From positions 1 through 31,357 of IMG/VR virus record IMGVR_UViG_3300010354_000348: a DNA stretch of 31,357 bases. The stretch is one strand, 5' to 3'. Below the pieces are notes generated by a model. That model had not been told where the DNA came from, searched no databases, and was given only the letters and a program-made list of their open reading frames with translations. This stretch comes from a virus. The first letter of the stretch is position 1; the number at the start of each line of letters is the position of its first letter. The position numbers and the translations under genes were made by a program. Below, piece after piece: positions 23,154 to 29,614 of this stretch.

Positions 23154-24412
23154 TACGCCGACGGGTCCGCTTCAGGGAGATCCGCGAGCGAACGGAGATG
23201 GGTTTCCAGATCCCTGTCGGGCAGAATCACTCCAGCGGTTGTCAGTTTCGCCACGTAGTCGGCAACCTCAGTCAGTTCCACGCTCGACACCTGCCCGTAA
23301 GTGAGGTACGGCATCTTGTCTGTCCGCATCGCGTTCAGTCGCAGGAGCCGGGGGATCGCGAATTGGTTCACAACCTCAGCGATGCTCTTCGCAATCGAGT
23401 CCACCGCGAGGGTCCACAGGTCCACCTTCGCCGCGCCTAGGGCGAACGATCCCACCCGATCGGAGCCGAGGAGGATGAAGTCGGAGAGGAGGCTCATTGC
23501 GATCCGTTGGTCATACCTTTGAATGACCGCTCCCGTGTCAAACTGTCGCCCGCCTGACGCGGACAGAAGCGTGAGATCGAATACCCGATTACCGGCGTCA
23601 TCGTAAGAGGCCGGAAAGACAATGCCCTCCTGCTCGTTACGCTTCACGTTCTGAACGATCTGAGTGATCGACTGCAGCACGGCCTTCTGAGCCGGGGTTG
23701 CGCTACTCGATAGGTACTCCGGTGGCACGTAGGCCATTGGCAGTCCCGCGAGATCCCGCTCAATACCGATCGCTTCGATCTCCTCGATACGCCGCTTGTA
23801 GAACCATGGGCGGTAGGCGTTCCGAAGCAGCGAGTAACCCTCAGGGTTATTCCGGTTCGTCGTGGTACGGAACAGGAGCGCCTTCTCGATCGGCATACGA
23901 TGTAGCCCGCCGCCCGAGGGGTCCATTTGCAGCATCCCTTGGATGCCGCCCTTATCGTCAATGATCCACTCTTGCAGGGTCTCCTGTGCCCGCACGGGCC
24001 ACTTGCGCCAGCCGATCCGATTGTCGTTGTAGTAGGAGTGAGTCTTCGGGTCGTCAGTCAGCCCGCCCCGGATCTTGTAGACGATCTCATGGAACGACCA
24101 GCCGTAAACCAGCATGGAAAGGATGTTCTGCAGTGTTGCGTCCCACGAATCACTCATGTCATTAAGGCATTCGTCTACGAACACGGCGGTCCGCTCGTCA
24201 TCGCCCTCGACATGCCAATCGAGCCGGGTAATCACCTTGTCGATTGCGTAGAGCATCGCTCCGATAACGGGATCGTTATCCCGCATCTCGCGGTAGACCT
24301 TAAAGCCTTTAACCCCTTGAAGGTTCTGCAGGAACTCCTCGTTAATGTACCCGCCGGAACGCCTAAGCCCCGAGGAGCCTAGTTCTAGGAAATCGGTGTT
24401 ATCTGCGGGCAT
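23153..24412 (-). CDS. Portal protein (Mu gp29 / DUF935-like)
   Basis: 419 residues. VYREMRDNDPVIGAMLYAIDKVITRLDWHVEG is the classic portal opening of the DUF935 group; next come TLQNILSMLVYGWSFHEIVYKIR and NRNNPEGYSLLRNAYRPWFYKR, then helical stem sequence and LLSDFILLGSDRVGSFALG. Forms the dodecameric ring for DNA packaging and ejection. It is about the usual length for the family (400-500). Starts 14 nt inside the preceding 42-residue gene. The large terminase, which usually precedes the portal, is not in this window. Confidence 0.9.
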   Translation of the reverse strand: MPADNTDFLELGSSGLRRSGGYINEEFLQNLQGVKGFKVYREMRDNDPVIGAMLYAIDKVITRLDWHVEGDDERTAVFVDECLNDMSDSWDATLQNILSMLVYGWSFHEIVYKIRGGLTDDPKTHSYYNDNRIGWRKWPVRAQETLQEWIIDDKGGIQGMLQMDPSGGGLHRMPIEKALLFRTTTNRNNPEGYSLLRNAYRPWFYKRRIEEIEAIGIERDLAGLPMAYVPPEYLSSSATPAQKAVLQSITQIVQNVKRNEQEGIVFPASYDDAGNRVFDLTLLSASGGRQFDTGAVIQRYDQRIAMSLLSDFILLGSDRVGSFALGAAKVDLWTLAVDSIAKSIAEVVNQFAIPRLLRLNAMRTDKMPYLTYGQVSSVELTEVADYVAKLTTAGVILPDRDLETHLRSLADLPEADPSA

Positions 24413-24527
24413 CTGCGTTCATCCTCTGCGCGGTCAGGTGGATTGCCTGAGCATCGGTGAATCCGGCCTCGCGGAATGCCTGATACAACTCGTGGATGCT
24501 TATGGCGAAGGCGAGGAGCGGAGTCAT
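24399..24527 (-). CDS. Small helical protein before the portal gene (42 aa)
   Basis: From ATG 24527. Product begins MTPLLAFAISIHELYQAFRE and continues AGFTDAQAIHLTAQRM, an amphipathic two-helix peptide of the LYEAFREAGFTE-QA type common as tiny genes in actinobacteriophages. It overlaps the portal start by 14 nt. The ribosome site is weak, and the function is unknown. Confidence 0.6.
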   Translation of the reverse strand: MTPLLAFAISIHELYQAFREAGFTDAQAIHLTAQRMNADARR

Positions 24528-24542
24528 TACCCCATTCTACCG

Positions 24543-24947
24543 TTAGAACGGGATCGGTTCCGGTGACTGTTCCCATGCCTCTGCCTCAGCGGAAGCGGTC
24601 TCGACAGGCATCTTCGCGGGACGCGGCACGATTCCCACCACGTCAGCGGTGACCTCCAGCGAAACCCTCGCGTCACCGTTTCTGCCGGTGTACGTGCTCT
24701 GCTTCAGTCGGCCCACAACGATGAGTCGCTGGCCCTTTCGCACGTGCTCCGCGACCGCCTCACCGTCCCGCTTCCATACGCTCACGTTGTAGTAGGTCGG
24801 TGTTCCGTCGCGCCACTCGTCGCCGTCCCTGACCCGCTCGTTCACGGCGACCCCGAATGAGGCTACGGCATCGCCGGTCTTCGAGAAGCCGAGAGATGGG
24901 TCTTCGGTCGCATTGCCGACGATGGTGATGGTTGCACTGTTCAGCAT
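24543..24947 (-). CDS. ssb: Single-stranded DNA-binding protein
   Basis: 134 residues with an OB fold: SATITIVGNATEDPSL, then YYNVSVWKRDGEAVAEHVRKGQRLIVVGRLKQSTYTGRNGDARVSLEVTADVVG, the standard SSB strand order and signature WK---E---E---KG--++V-G-L. The tail ends EPIPF, resembling the conserved acidic PF tip that recruits partner proteins, but with fewer acidic residues than the usual DDDIPF. It coats single strands during replication and recombination. It is unusual to find it directly ahead of the portal gene. Confidence 0.93.
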   Translation of the reverse strand: MLNSATITIVGNATEDPSLGFSKTGDAVASFGVAVNERVRDGDEWRDGTPTYYNVSVWKRDGEAVAEHVRKGQRLIVVGRLKQSTYTGRNGDARVSLEVTADVVGIVPRPAKMPVETASAEAEAWEQSPEPIPF

Positions 24948-24958
24948 GATTCTCCCTC

Positions 24959-25213
24959 TCAGAACAGGGTAGGTTTCACTGCCTGCCCGTTATGCCACAC
25001 CCTACCTGAACAGACTCCATCATAGAAGGAGCGACGCGGGCGAATCCAGTCCTCGCACTCCTTCGTGACCGGGCAGCGCCGACAGTAGGCAAGGGCTTGT
25101 TCTGCGTCCTCCAGAGTGAACGCATCGAAAAGACGAGGGTCGGCTCCGTAGCAAGCAGCCTTGTCCATATTCCTCCGAGGAGTGAACGCGATCACTTCCC
25201 GTTTATAGTCCAC
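24959..25213 (-). CDS. WhiB-family Fe-S protein (divergent)
   Basis: 84 residues from GTG 25213. Four cysteines lie in WhiB spacing: Cys21 in KAACYGADPRLF, then Cys44 and Cys47 in YCRRCPVTKEC, and Cys53. After these, the usual GVWGG turn is replaced by GVCSGRVW, with an extra Cys68. WhiB proteins bind a 4Fe-4S cluster and act with the host principal sigma factor to activate or repress promoters. It overlaps the preceding gene by 11 nt. The altered turn may change sigma binding. Confidence 0.88.
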   Translation of the reverse strand: MDYKREVIAFTPRRNMDKAACYGADPRLFDAFTLEDAEQALAYCRRCPVTKECEDWIRPRRSFYDGVCSGRVWHNGQAVKPTLF

Positions 25214-25394
25214 GGAGGGGGCGAGTCATGCGCGACACGCCCGAATCTGCTTGCCGTAACTGCTGTTCGATGAGGGCATGGACATAGGCCCGCTCCGTCA
25301 GTTGCAGGAATAGGGCTAGTTCCCCGTCGCTCATCTCGGAAAGCGCGTCGATCTCCCGCGAGAGAACCTGACGTAGTTCAGTCGAGTTCCTCAT
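25203..25394 (-). CDS. Hypothetical helical protein (63 aa)
   Basis: From ATG 25394, inside the end of the preceding gene. RNSTELRQVLSREIDALSEM and SDGELALFLQLTERAYVHALIEQQL form two or three amphipathic helices, suggesting a small dimeric protein. An ATG at 25412 would add six residues. Family not recognised. It overlaps genes on both sides (17 and 11 nt), consistent with coupled expression. Confidence 0.65.
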   Translation of the reverse strand: MRNSTELRQVLSREIDALSEMSDGELALFLQLTERAYVHALIEQQLRQADSGVSRMTRPLRGL

Positions 25395-25626
25395 CGGCGT
25401 CCTCTTCCGCATAGCAGAGGGCGTCGTTAGCGTTCTCGATTAGCCCGTCGATTCTCCAGTACGGCATTCCTGTTCGGGCATACCCGGAGAGGACAGGGGC
25501 CCCGTCCGCGTCTATGAACTCGGCAATCACAATCCAGCCGGTGAGCAACATGCCGTCGCCCTCGTTAGCCCGCTCTAGGGCAGCAAGGGCCGACTCCAGC
25601 GCCCGTTCCGCGTCTTCTCTGTCCAT
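25378..25626 (-). CDS. Conserved small actinophage protein (82 aa)
   Basis: Begins MDREDAERALESALAALERANEGDGMLLTG. An alanine-rich N-terminal helix is followed by LTGWIVIAEFIDADG, a strand pair, and a C-terminal acidic helix (NDALCYAEEDADEELD). The layout helix - LTGWVV-AE - helix is common in small actinobacteriophage proteins, none with known function. Overlaps the following gene by 17 nt. Confidence 0.65.
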   Translation of the reverse strand: MDREDAERALESALAALERANEGDGMLLTGWIVIAEFIDADGAPVLSGYARTGMPYWRIDGLIENANDALCYAEEDADEELD

Positions 25627-25646
25627 GAGGGCCTCCCGATTTTATT

Positions 25647-25883
25647 TTACCGGCAGGAATGGATTGCCCAAGCAGGTTCCCCCGTCGGGGGGACGGTGAG
25701 CACTTTGGCTTCCGCGACCTCGTTCGAAGTCGCTGCAGGCCACGGGATCACCGTCCCGCCCGGTTGGGGGTCAGCCGTAATCAGCATGATTTCGGGGCTG
25801 TCGCAGGCTCTCACGGCACGAATCGGGTCCCGGCATGTCGGACATGGGAACGGGATTCCGGTCAGTGGTGGAGTCCACGGCAC
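25647..25883 (-). CDS. Hypothetical protein with zinc-binding Cys pair (78 aa)
   Basis: From GTG 25883, four bases after the stop of the transglycosylase-like gene. GIPFPCPTCRDPIRAV gives a CPTC zinc-knuckle half (Cys14, Cys17); the second half may be supplied by Cys27 or the C-terminal HSC. The rest is proline-rich (TADPQPGGTVIPWP). A zinc ribbon is plausible but incomplete. Function unknown. Confidence 0.55.
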   Translation of the reverse strand: MPWTPPLTGIPFPCPTCRDPIRAVRACDSPEIMLITADPQPGGTVIPWPAATSNEVAEAKVLTVPPTGEPAWAIHSCR

Positions 25884-25887
25884 AACG

Positions 25888-26382
25888 TCATGCTAGACCG
25901 TTGCAACTGCCTCCCGCCAGATACCAGTGCTTTGCGCCTTCGCCGTGTCGGAACGCGGTCCAGAATGCGCGGTCCTGCCAATAGCGGGACCACTGGTTAA
26001 TCGGCTTATCTCGGAGTTCCCGCAGGTACGGCGCGAGACCGTCTCCCGTCTTGCGGGATTCGGCGAGCATCATCCAAACCAGCCCTTGCCGCCATGAACG
26101 GTCTAGGAACTGGTAGGCCCCGCGTGCGGAGGAGGAGGGGTTAGCCGCGTGGTAGTTACCGTGGGATTCCTGCCGGAGAATGCAGAGGCGGAATCTCTCA
26201 TATCGCGGGTTATGCCATTCGCCCCGGTAGAGGGACGGTTCGATGCCTCTCATGTCGGAGGCGTCTTTCGAAAGTGCGGCCCGGTATTCGGGCGAGGACC
26301 TCAGGGGGTCGGCTTGTGCTGTAGTTGTAGGGATGAGGACCAGTGCTGTGATTACCGTCAGAGCGGCGATGAATCTGTTCAT
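25888..26382 (-). CDS. Secreted transglycosylase-like (lysozyme-fold) protein
   Basis: 164 residues. MNRFIAALTVITALVLIPTTTAQA is a clear Sec signal peptide with an AQA cleavage site near residue 24. The mature part has RLCILRQESHGNYHAANPSSSARGAYQFLDRSW, the signature of resuscitation-promoting-factor or SLT-type transglycosylases: catalytic Glu in RQESHGNY and the N-GAYQF motif. It would cut peptidoglycan glycan strands outside the membrane, for entry, lysis or wall remodelling. No cell-wall binding domain follows. ATG 26382 is preceded by GGAG. It lies away from the tail genes, between two WhiB genes. Confidence 0.82.
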   Translation of the reverse strand: MNRFIAALTVITALVLIPTTTAQADPLRSSPEYRAALSKDASDMRGIEPSLYRGEWHNPRYERFRLCILRQESHGNYHAANPSSSARGAYQFLDRSWRQGLVWMMLAESRKTGDGLAPYLRELRDKPINQWSRYWQDRAFWTAFRHGEGAKHWYLAGGSCNGLA

Positions 26383-26448
26383 TGGACTCCAATGCCAGAG
26401 GGACAGGTTACGTGTTGTCCAAGGGCATCTCCTTCCGTAATAGGGCTT

Positions 26449-26676
26449 CTAGGCTACCCGACGCGCTCTCATCTTGCGTCGCTCCCTCTCTGTCATCCCG
26501 CCCCAAACCCCATATGCCATGCCTTCGTCTAGGGCGTAACTGAGGCATTCGAGGCGCACGTCACATCGGGAACAGGTGCGTTTCGCTTGGCCTGAGTCGG
26601 AGCCTTTTTCGGGGAAGAAGATCTCTCCTCCCACTTGTGCACAGAGGGCGTCGTTCATCCACTTGTACGGTTCCAT
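26449..26676 (-). CDS. WhiB-family Fe-S transcription factor
   Basis: 75 residues, a complete small WhiB: Cys12 in DALCAQVGGEIFFPEKGSD, Cys35 and Cys38 in TCSRCDVRLEC, Cys44, then GVWGGMTERERRKMRARR, the sigma-contacting turn followed by the basic DNA-binding tail. By family knowledge it binds a 4Fe-4S cluster and the sigma factor region 4 and redirects host or phage promoters. Second of two WhiB genes in the same transcription unit. Confidence 0.95.
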   Translation of the reverse strand: MEPYKWMNDALCAQVGGEIFFPEKGSDSGQAKRTCSRCDVRLECLSYALDEGMAYGVWGGMTERERRKMRARRVA

Positions 26677-26688
26677 TGCCGGATCTCC

Positions 26689-26892
26689 TCAGGCGTATCC
26701 GTAAGCCTCTTTGTACGTGTCGGGCGCGGTTGGGTCTTCCGAGTCATCGTAAATGTGGTTCCACCACACGGAGCCCTCGCCCTCGCATTCGTGGCATTCC
26801 TGCGTTCCAACTGGCTTGCCTGACTGCCAGACGGGGTAGCCGCCTCTACCGTTGCAAGCGCGGCACGTCTTTGTCGGTTCTGTAGGTTGCAT
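26689..26892 (-). CDS. DnaJ zinc-finger-like protein (67 aa)
   Basis: Two CxxCxGxG motifs, CRACNGRG (10-17) and CHECEGEG (33-40), separated by a short loop as in the DnaJ cysteine-rich domain; an acidic C-terminus follows (DDSEDPTAPD). No J domain. Isolated fingers of this type are common in actinobacteriophages and are presumed to hold zinc and mediate protein binding. ATG 26892 has CGAGGGGAACG upstream. Confidence 0.8.
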   Translation of the reverse strand: MQPTEPTKTCRACNGRGGYPVWQSGKPVGTQECHECEGEGSVWWNHIYDDSEDPTAPDTYKEAYGYA

Positions 26893-26992
26893 GGATCGTT
26901 CCCCTCGTTGCGAGCACCTGACAGGTGCTACATGGTTTTCCTTCGTATCTCCAGCCGCCGCACGTGCAGCGGTGGACGTTTGTGTCAGTCAC
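26846..26992 (-). CDS. Mini zinc protein overlapping the DnaJ-finger gene (48 aa)
   Basis: From GTG 26992, overlapping the previous stop by 8 nt. The product starts MTDTNVHRCTCGGWRYEGK and contains CTC (9-11) and CSTC (22-25), consistent with one zinc site. The last 15 codons overlap the next gene in another frame (47 nt), which is long for this genome, so the gene is less certain. The zinc-like N-terminal half lies outside the overlap. Confidence 0.5.
   Translation of the reverse strand: MTDTNVHRCTCGGWRYEGKPCSTCQVLATRGTIHATYRTDKDVPRLQR
26913..26929. repeat. Perfect 8-bp palindrome, possible operator or hairpin
   Basis: AGCACCTG A CAGGTGCT lies 20 bases upstream of the DnaJ-finger start codon, just before its ribosome site. 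As RNA it can form a 6-bp stem with a 5-nt loop. It also falls within the putative 48-residue gene. Confidence 0.55.
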
Positions 26993-27671
26993 CGGATTCG
27001 CCGCGCCGCAGGATGAACGCGGTCACGTCGAGCGGGGTGCAGAACTCGTCGCCGAAGTCCGGGGGACGGTAGGAGGTGAGCCAATCGGCTACGGCTCGGA
27101 TCGCTTGCTCCGCTTGCGCCTCCGTGTTGCCGGGGTGCTCCTCTAGCGTGCGGGCGATCTTGCGGACGAGCGAGGGTTGTCCCTCGATCAGGATTTCGGC
27201 TTGGTGCTCTGTCAGCATTACTGCCTCCCGTGGGTTGCGGGTCCGTCTCTGAATGCTACCACGGTTGGGTAACGGGGTAGGGGTCTCTTGCCAGAGTGAC
27301 AGGATTCGGGGGATTCCGCTCGCCCCGTCGCGGGTCATCGGGCTGCCGTCTTGCCACTCCTGAGCCTTAATGTGCCCGTCCTGCCGTAATTCTCCGCACC
27401 GCTTCGAGAACTCGGAGGAGAGGGAGATTCCGGCAATCTCTGCCGCTTCCTCGTCGGTGAGCGGGTTCGGGTAGGCGTTGCGGAATGCCTCCAGAAGGAG
27501 GGCCTTTTGTGAGCCTGCCCGGTAAGCGACTGAGTTGGCTCCGGCGACGGAGGTGGACCAGTCATTGCGGCGATGCCTCCCCTTGCGGAACTCAGGGCCC
27601 GTGGGGGCCTCAGCCGGTTCGATCCATGTCGGCGTACCGTCCTCGTTAAACAGGACCTCTGAGAGGCTCAC
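26985..27671 (-). CDS. Probable winged-helix DNA-binding protein
   Basis: 228 residues from GTG 27671, which overlaps the preceding stop as GTGA; an ATG at 27683 is the alternative. Residues about 52-108 (AGSQKALLLEAFRNAYPNPLTDEEAAEIAGI, then SLSSEFSKRCGELRQDGHIKA) match the helix-turn-helix/winged pattern of phage proteins that pair LTD-EAA--AGI with a recognition helix ending in R--EL---G-I. The C-terminal third is helical and acidic (LTEHQAEILIEGQPSLVRKIARTL). Probably a DNA-binding regulator; targets unknown. Confidence 0.65.
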   Translation of the reverse strand: MSLSEVLFNEDGTPTWIEPAEAPTGPEFRKGRHRRNDWSTSVAGANSVAYRAGSQKALLLEAFRNAYPNPLTDEEAAEIAGISLSSEFSKRCGELRQDGHIKAQEWQDGSPMTRDGASGIPRILSLWQETPTPLPNRGSIQRRTRNPREAVMLTEHQAEILIEGQPSLVRKIARTLEEHPGNTEAQAEQAIRAVADWLTSYRPPDFGDEFCTPLDVTAFILRRGESGD

Positions 27672-28027
27672 AGGGCCCCCCATTGGGTAACCCCGTAGTA
27701 GACCACTTCGTAGTAGTCCGTCATTGGGTCGCTGTTGTCACGGTTGTAGGCGTTGCGGATCTCCTCGATTCGGGAGGTGACCGTCTTGGCTTCCGGGGTC
27801 ATGGCCCGGAATCCGTCAGCGTCATGAGTCCAGACGCGCTCGTTGCTCCAGCCGGTGAGCGACACGTTCACGCTCTGGCCCATTGAGTATTTGTCGCACC
27901 GGACGGAGGCCTTCAGGTCGGCGGGGAGGAGCCCCGTCTTCTGTGCCTGCTTAATGTCGGCGCGGACTGCTTTGCTGATTGTCGCGGCGTCTTGGTAGCC
28001 CGCGTACTTGCTGCCGGTCGTTGTCAT
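27668..28027 (-). CDS. Hypothetical protein (119 aa), LPD29-like pattern
   Basis: ISKAVRADIKQAQKTGLLPADLKASVRCDKYSMGQSVNVSLTGW is reminiscent of small polyvalent-protein-associated domains (LPD29 type: helix with IK--LK, then K-SV-----S-GQSV-V). The second half is helical (AKTVTSRIEEIRNAYN), then YYEVVYYGVTQWGAL. Proteins of this look are widespread in actinobacteriophages without known role. Second gene after leader D. Confidence 0.6.
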   Translation of the reverse strand: MTTTGSKYAGYQDAATISKAVRADIKQAQKTGLLPADLKASVRCDKYSMGQSVNVSLTGWSNERVWTHDADGFRAMTPEAKTVTSRIEEIRNAYNRDNSDPMTDYYEVVYYGVTQWGAL

Positions 28028-28036
28028 GTCTGCCCC

Positions 28037-28276
28037 TCAGCGGTAGTTGTGGCGGCGCTCGCTTCGGCGGGCGCGGCGGTTGTAGGTGGAGTCCTCGTCG
28101 TTGCAGGAGGTCGGGACGATCTCGACTCCCTGATTCGCGTAGTAGGTGACGATCTTGCGGCGGGCGTCGGCGGCGCTGATTGCCATTACGCGGTCGCTGC
28201 CCTTCCATGCCTCGTACTTCGCGCCGGTAACCGGGTGGATGCGGAGTTCGGTGTAGGTGATCTTGTAGGTCTTCAT
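28037..28276 (-). CDS. Hypothetical basic protein (79 aa), first gene after leader D
   Basis: Begins MKTYKITYTELRIHPVTGAKYEAW; alternating strands and a helix (SAADARRKIVTYY) give a ferredoxin-like impression. The C-terminal 16 residues are very basic (NRRARRSERRHNYR), as in nucleic acid binding tails. CAAGAGGTC precedes ATG 28276. Family not recognised. Confidence 0.65.
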   Translation of the reverse strand: MKTYKITYTELRIHPVTGAKYEAWKGSDRVMAISAADARRKIVTYYANQGVEIVPTSCNDEDSTYNRRARRSERRHNYR

Positions 28277-28352
28277 GACCTCTTGCCCCTCTCTGTGTGG
28301 GGCCCCTCGCCCCTCACCCCCTAATCATGACATGACGGGGGAGGCATGTCAA
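28277..28352 (-). promoter_or_regulatory. Leader module D: promoter, 5' hairpin and ribosome site
   Basis: -35 TTGACA (28352-28347), 17-nt spacer with CCTCCCCCGTCATGT, -10 CATGAT (28329-28324). Hairpin GTGAGGGGC/GCCCCACAC with one A-A mismatch around loop GAGGG (arms from about 28294 to 28316), then AGAGAGGGG. The -35 overlaps the last codons of the upstream unit (stop at 28355), so there is no room for a terminator between them. Confidence 0.82.
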
Positions 28353-28354
28353 GT

Positions 28355-28549
28355 CTATTCGAAGAACAGATTCGTCATGTTGTAGTTGTCCAGCCGCCAC
28401 CCCTTATGCGCCCGTTCCTCGACCGCTCCCCCGGCTTCCATCTCCTCCAGAACCCCCGGCTCCAGAAGGTCGAGATCCACGAGATACGTCTTATCAGTCA
28501 GGCTAATCACTGTCCCCGTGCCGGGGTGGTAAATCGCGAGCCGCTTCAT
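28355..28549 (-). CDS. Hypothetical protein (64 aa)
   Basis: Begins MKRLAIYHPGTGTVISLTDKTYLVD; contains DLLEPGVLEEMEAGGAVEE and ends NYNMTNLFFE. A beta hairpin then a helix. GTGTVISL-D-TYLVD is a phrase I associate with small unassigned actinophage genes. The start overlaps the preceding stop by 4 nt. The stop lies 3 bases upstream of the leader D -35 box. Confidence 0.65.
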   Translation of the reverse strand: MKRLAIYHPGTGTVISLTDKTYLVDLDLLEPGVLEEMEAGGAVEERAHKGWRLDNYNMTNLFFE

Positions 28550-28752
28550 AGCGCCTTCCCATCATGGTCGAAACCTGCCGCGTACATTGCCCGGACCAGA
28601 ATCGTCAGGGCTTCCTGCATTTCCTCCGCGAGCCGCTGATTCGAGCCGGTCTCGTCGTTGTCGTCCGCGTCGAACTCGTCTATGCCCCGAGATGCCGCCG
28701 CGTACAGAAGCGCCGCCTGCCGGTTCCCTAGCGTCACCTTCGCCCGCTTCAT
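28546..28752 (-). CDS. Hypothetical helical protein (68 aa)
   Basis: From ATG 28752 behind AAGGAGGAG. LGNRQAALLYAAASRGIDEFDADDND and a second helix (AEEMQEALTILVRAMYAAG) suggest a small all-helical protein. A longer same-frame reading to 29145 lies over the next upstream gene in a different frame and is arginine-rich nonsense. Overlaps genes at both ends by 4 nt. Confidence 0.65.
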   Translation of the reverse strand: MKRAKVTLGNRQAALLYAAASRGIDEFDADDNDETGSNQRLAEEMQEALTILVRAMYAAGFDHDGKAL

Positions 28753-29237
28753 GACTCCTCCTTCTCGATCTCGCAGTTGTCCGGGGTCAGCGCGTTGCCA
28801 CGCTTCGGGCGGACGTACCAGTTCACCCGCAACCCCCCGTCGGTGCCGTCCACGACCCCTTCGGCCCGGACGGAGATCCATTCGTAGCCCTTGCCGGGGC
28901 CACGCTTCCCGATGCTCACCCATTCGATGATGGGCCCGCAGTTCGTCGCATCCTCGAAGGAGGCGTATACGGCCCACTTCCAGCCGTACCGGGTCTTGAT
29001 CTCCCGGCAGGGCACGAGCGCCCCGGCGCGTCCGAGGGTGCGGAACGTCCACATTCCGTCGTTGTCCGCGAGGTCCGCCATAAGCCGGTACTTCTCGCTC
29101 ATCTGGTCGGACGCCCATTGCGACAGGAACCCGTCGGTGTCGCACCGCTCGAAGGAGTCGATTGCGTTTTGGTGGGCCTGCCGGGATTTTGCCCGGTAGG
29201 TTTCGGCGTCCTCCTTCGTGTAAGTCTCCGTGCTCAT
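28749..29237 (-). CDS. Hypothetical protein (162 aa)
   Basis: Begins MSTETYTKEDAETYRAKSRQ; the first 65 residues are helical (RAKSRQAHQNAIDSFERCDTDGFLSQWASDQM) and the rest beta-rich (ALVPCREIKTRYGWKWAVYASFED, GYEWISVRAEGVVDG, GLRVNWYVRPKRG). Its KWAVY element is also present in the 71-residue protein encoded just upstream, hinting at a shared domain. Function unknown. Confidence 0.65.
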   Translation of the reverse strand: MSTETYTKEDAETYRAKSRQAHQNAIDSFERCDTDGFLSQWASDQMSEKYRLMADLADNDGMWTFRTLGRAGALVPCREIKTRYGWKWAVYASFEDATNCGPIIEWVSIGKRGPGKGYEWISVRAEGVVDGTDGGLRVNWYVRPKRGNALTPDNCEIEKEES

Positions 29238-29449
29238 GCCGTCACCTCCGCGAGGAGGGCTTCGGCGTCGCGGGTTGCCTCAGCGCGGCTCCACGAGTAG
29301 GACGAGTTCCACACCTCGTCGTTCAGGTACACGGCCCACTTCATGATGCAGTTGCCGCGAGTGCAGTCGCAGTAGGTCTTAACCTCGACCGCTGGGTTCG
29401 TGCGGGAGACATACCATCCGGGCATGACCCGCTTCCATGTGCTGTTCAT
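29234..29449 (-). CDS. Hypothetical protein (71 aa), first gene after leader E
   Basis: From ATG 29449, behind GGAGGGGAGCAAG. Begins MNSTWKRVMPGWYVS, has CDCTRGNC (a compact Cys cluster) and MKWAVYLNDEVWNSSY, then a C-terminal helix. The KWAVY strand is shared with the downstream 162-residue protein. It overlaps that gene by 4 nt. Function unknown. Confidence 0.65.
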   Translation of the reverse strand: MNSTWKRVMPGWYVSRTNPAVEVKTYCDCTRGNCIMKWAVYLNDEVWNSSYSWSRAEATRDAEALLAEVTA

Positions 29450-29521
29450 CTTGCTCCCCTCCGGCGGGGCCCCTCGCCCTGCCGACCTCCTAAGCATGGC
29501 ATGACGGGGGAGTCGTGTCAA
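29450..29521 (-). promoter_or_regulatory. Leader module E: promoter, 5' hairpin and ribosome site
   Basis: -35 TTGACA (29521-29516), 17-nt spacer with ACTCCCCCGTCATGC, -10 CATGCT (29498-29493). Hairpin GGCAGGGC/GCCCCGCC (29483-29463, one A-C mismatch) around loop GAGGG, then GGAGGGGAG before ATG 29449. It has the most elaborate upstream region of the seven copies (see repeats at 29532-29611). Confidence 0.82.
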
Positions 29522-29531
29522 GCCCATTCAG

Positions 29532-29551
29532 AAATATCTCTAAAGATATTT
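29532..29551. repeat. Perfect 8-bp inverted repeat upstream of leader E
   Basis: AAATATCT (29532-29539) and AGATATTT (29544-29551) with a 4-nt spacer, centred about 20 bases upstream of the -35 box. Strongly AT-rich in a GC-rich genome. A candidate operator or UP element. Confidence 0.6.
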
Positions 29552-29611
29552 TTCGAGCCCTGCGAATCGCATAATTCGAGCCTTGCGAATGGCCCGATTC
29601 GAACCCATGAA
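29552..29611. repeat. Three direct repeats with 23-bp period upstream of leader E
   Basis: TTCGAGCCCTGCGAAT at 29552, TTCGAGCCTTGCGAAT at 29575 and a weaker TTCGAACCCATGAA at 29598. The three starts are exactly 23 bp apart. The repeats fill the stretch between the inverted repeat and the terminator of the previous unit. They look like protein-binding sites. Confidence 0.6.
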
Positions 29612-29614
29612 GCG

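Noticed and set aside
26383-26448. Weak inverted repeat GGACA/TGTCC and a six-codon frame upstream of the transglycosylase-like gene.
   Set aside because: A 5-bp stem with a 10-nt loop and a six-codon frame are both expected by chance.
29596-29606. GATTCGAACCC on the plus strand looks like a tRNA T-arm read in reverse.
   Set aside because: The flanking bases do not form a 5-bp T stem, and no anticodon or acceptor stem can be built around it. It is better read as the third copy of the 23-bp-spaced repeat.
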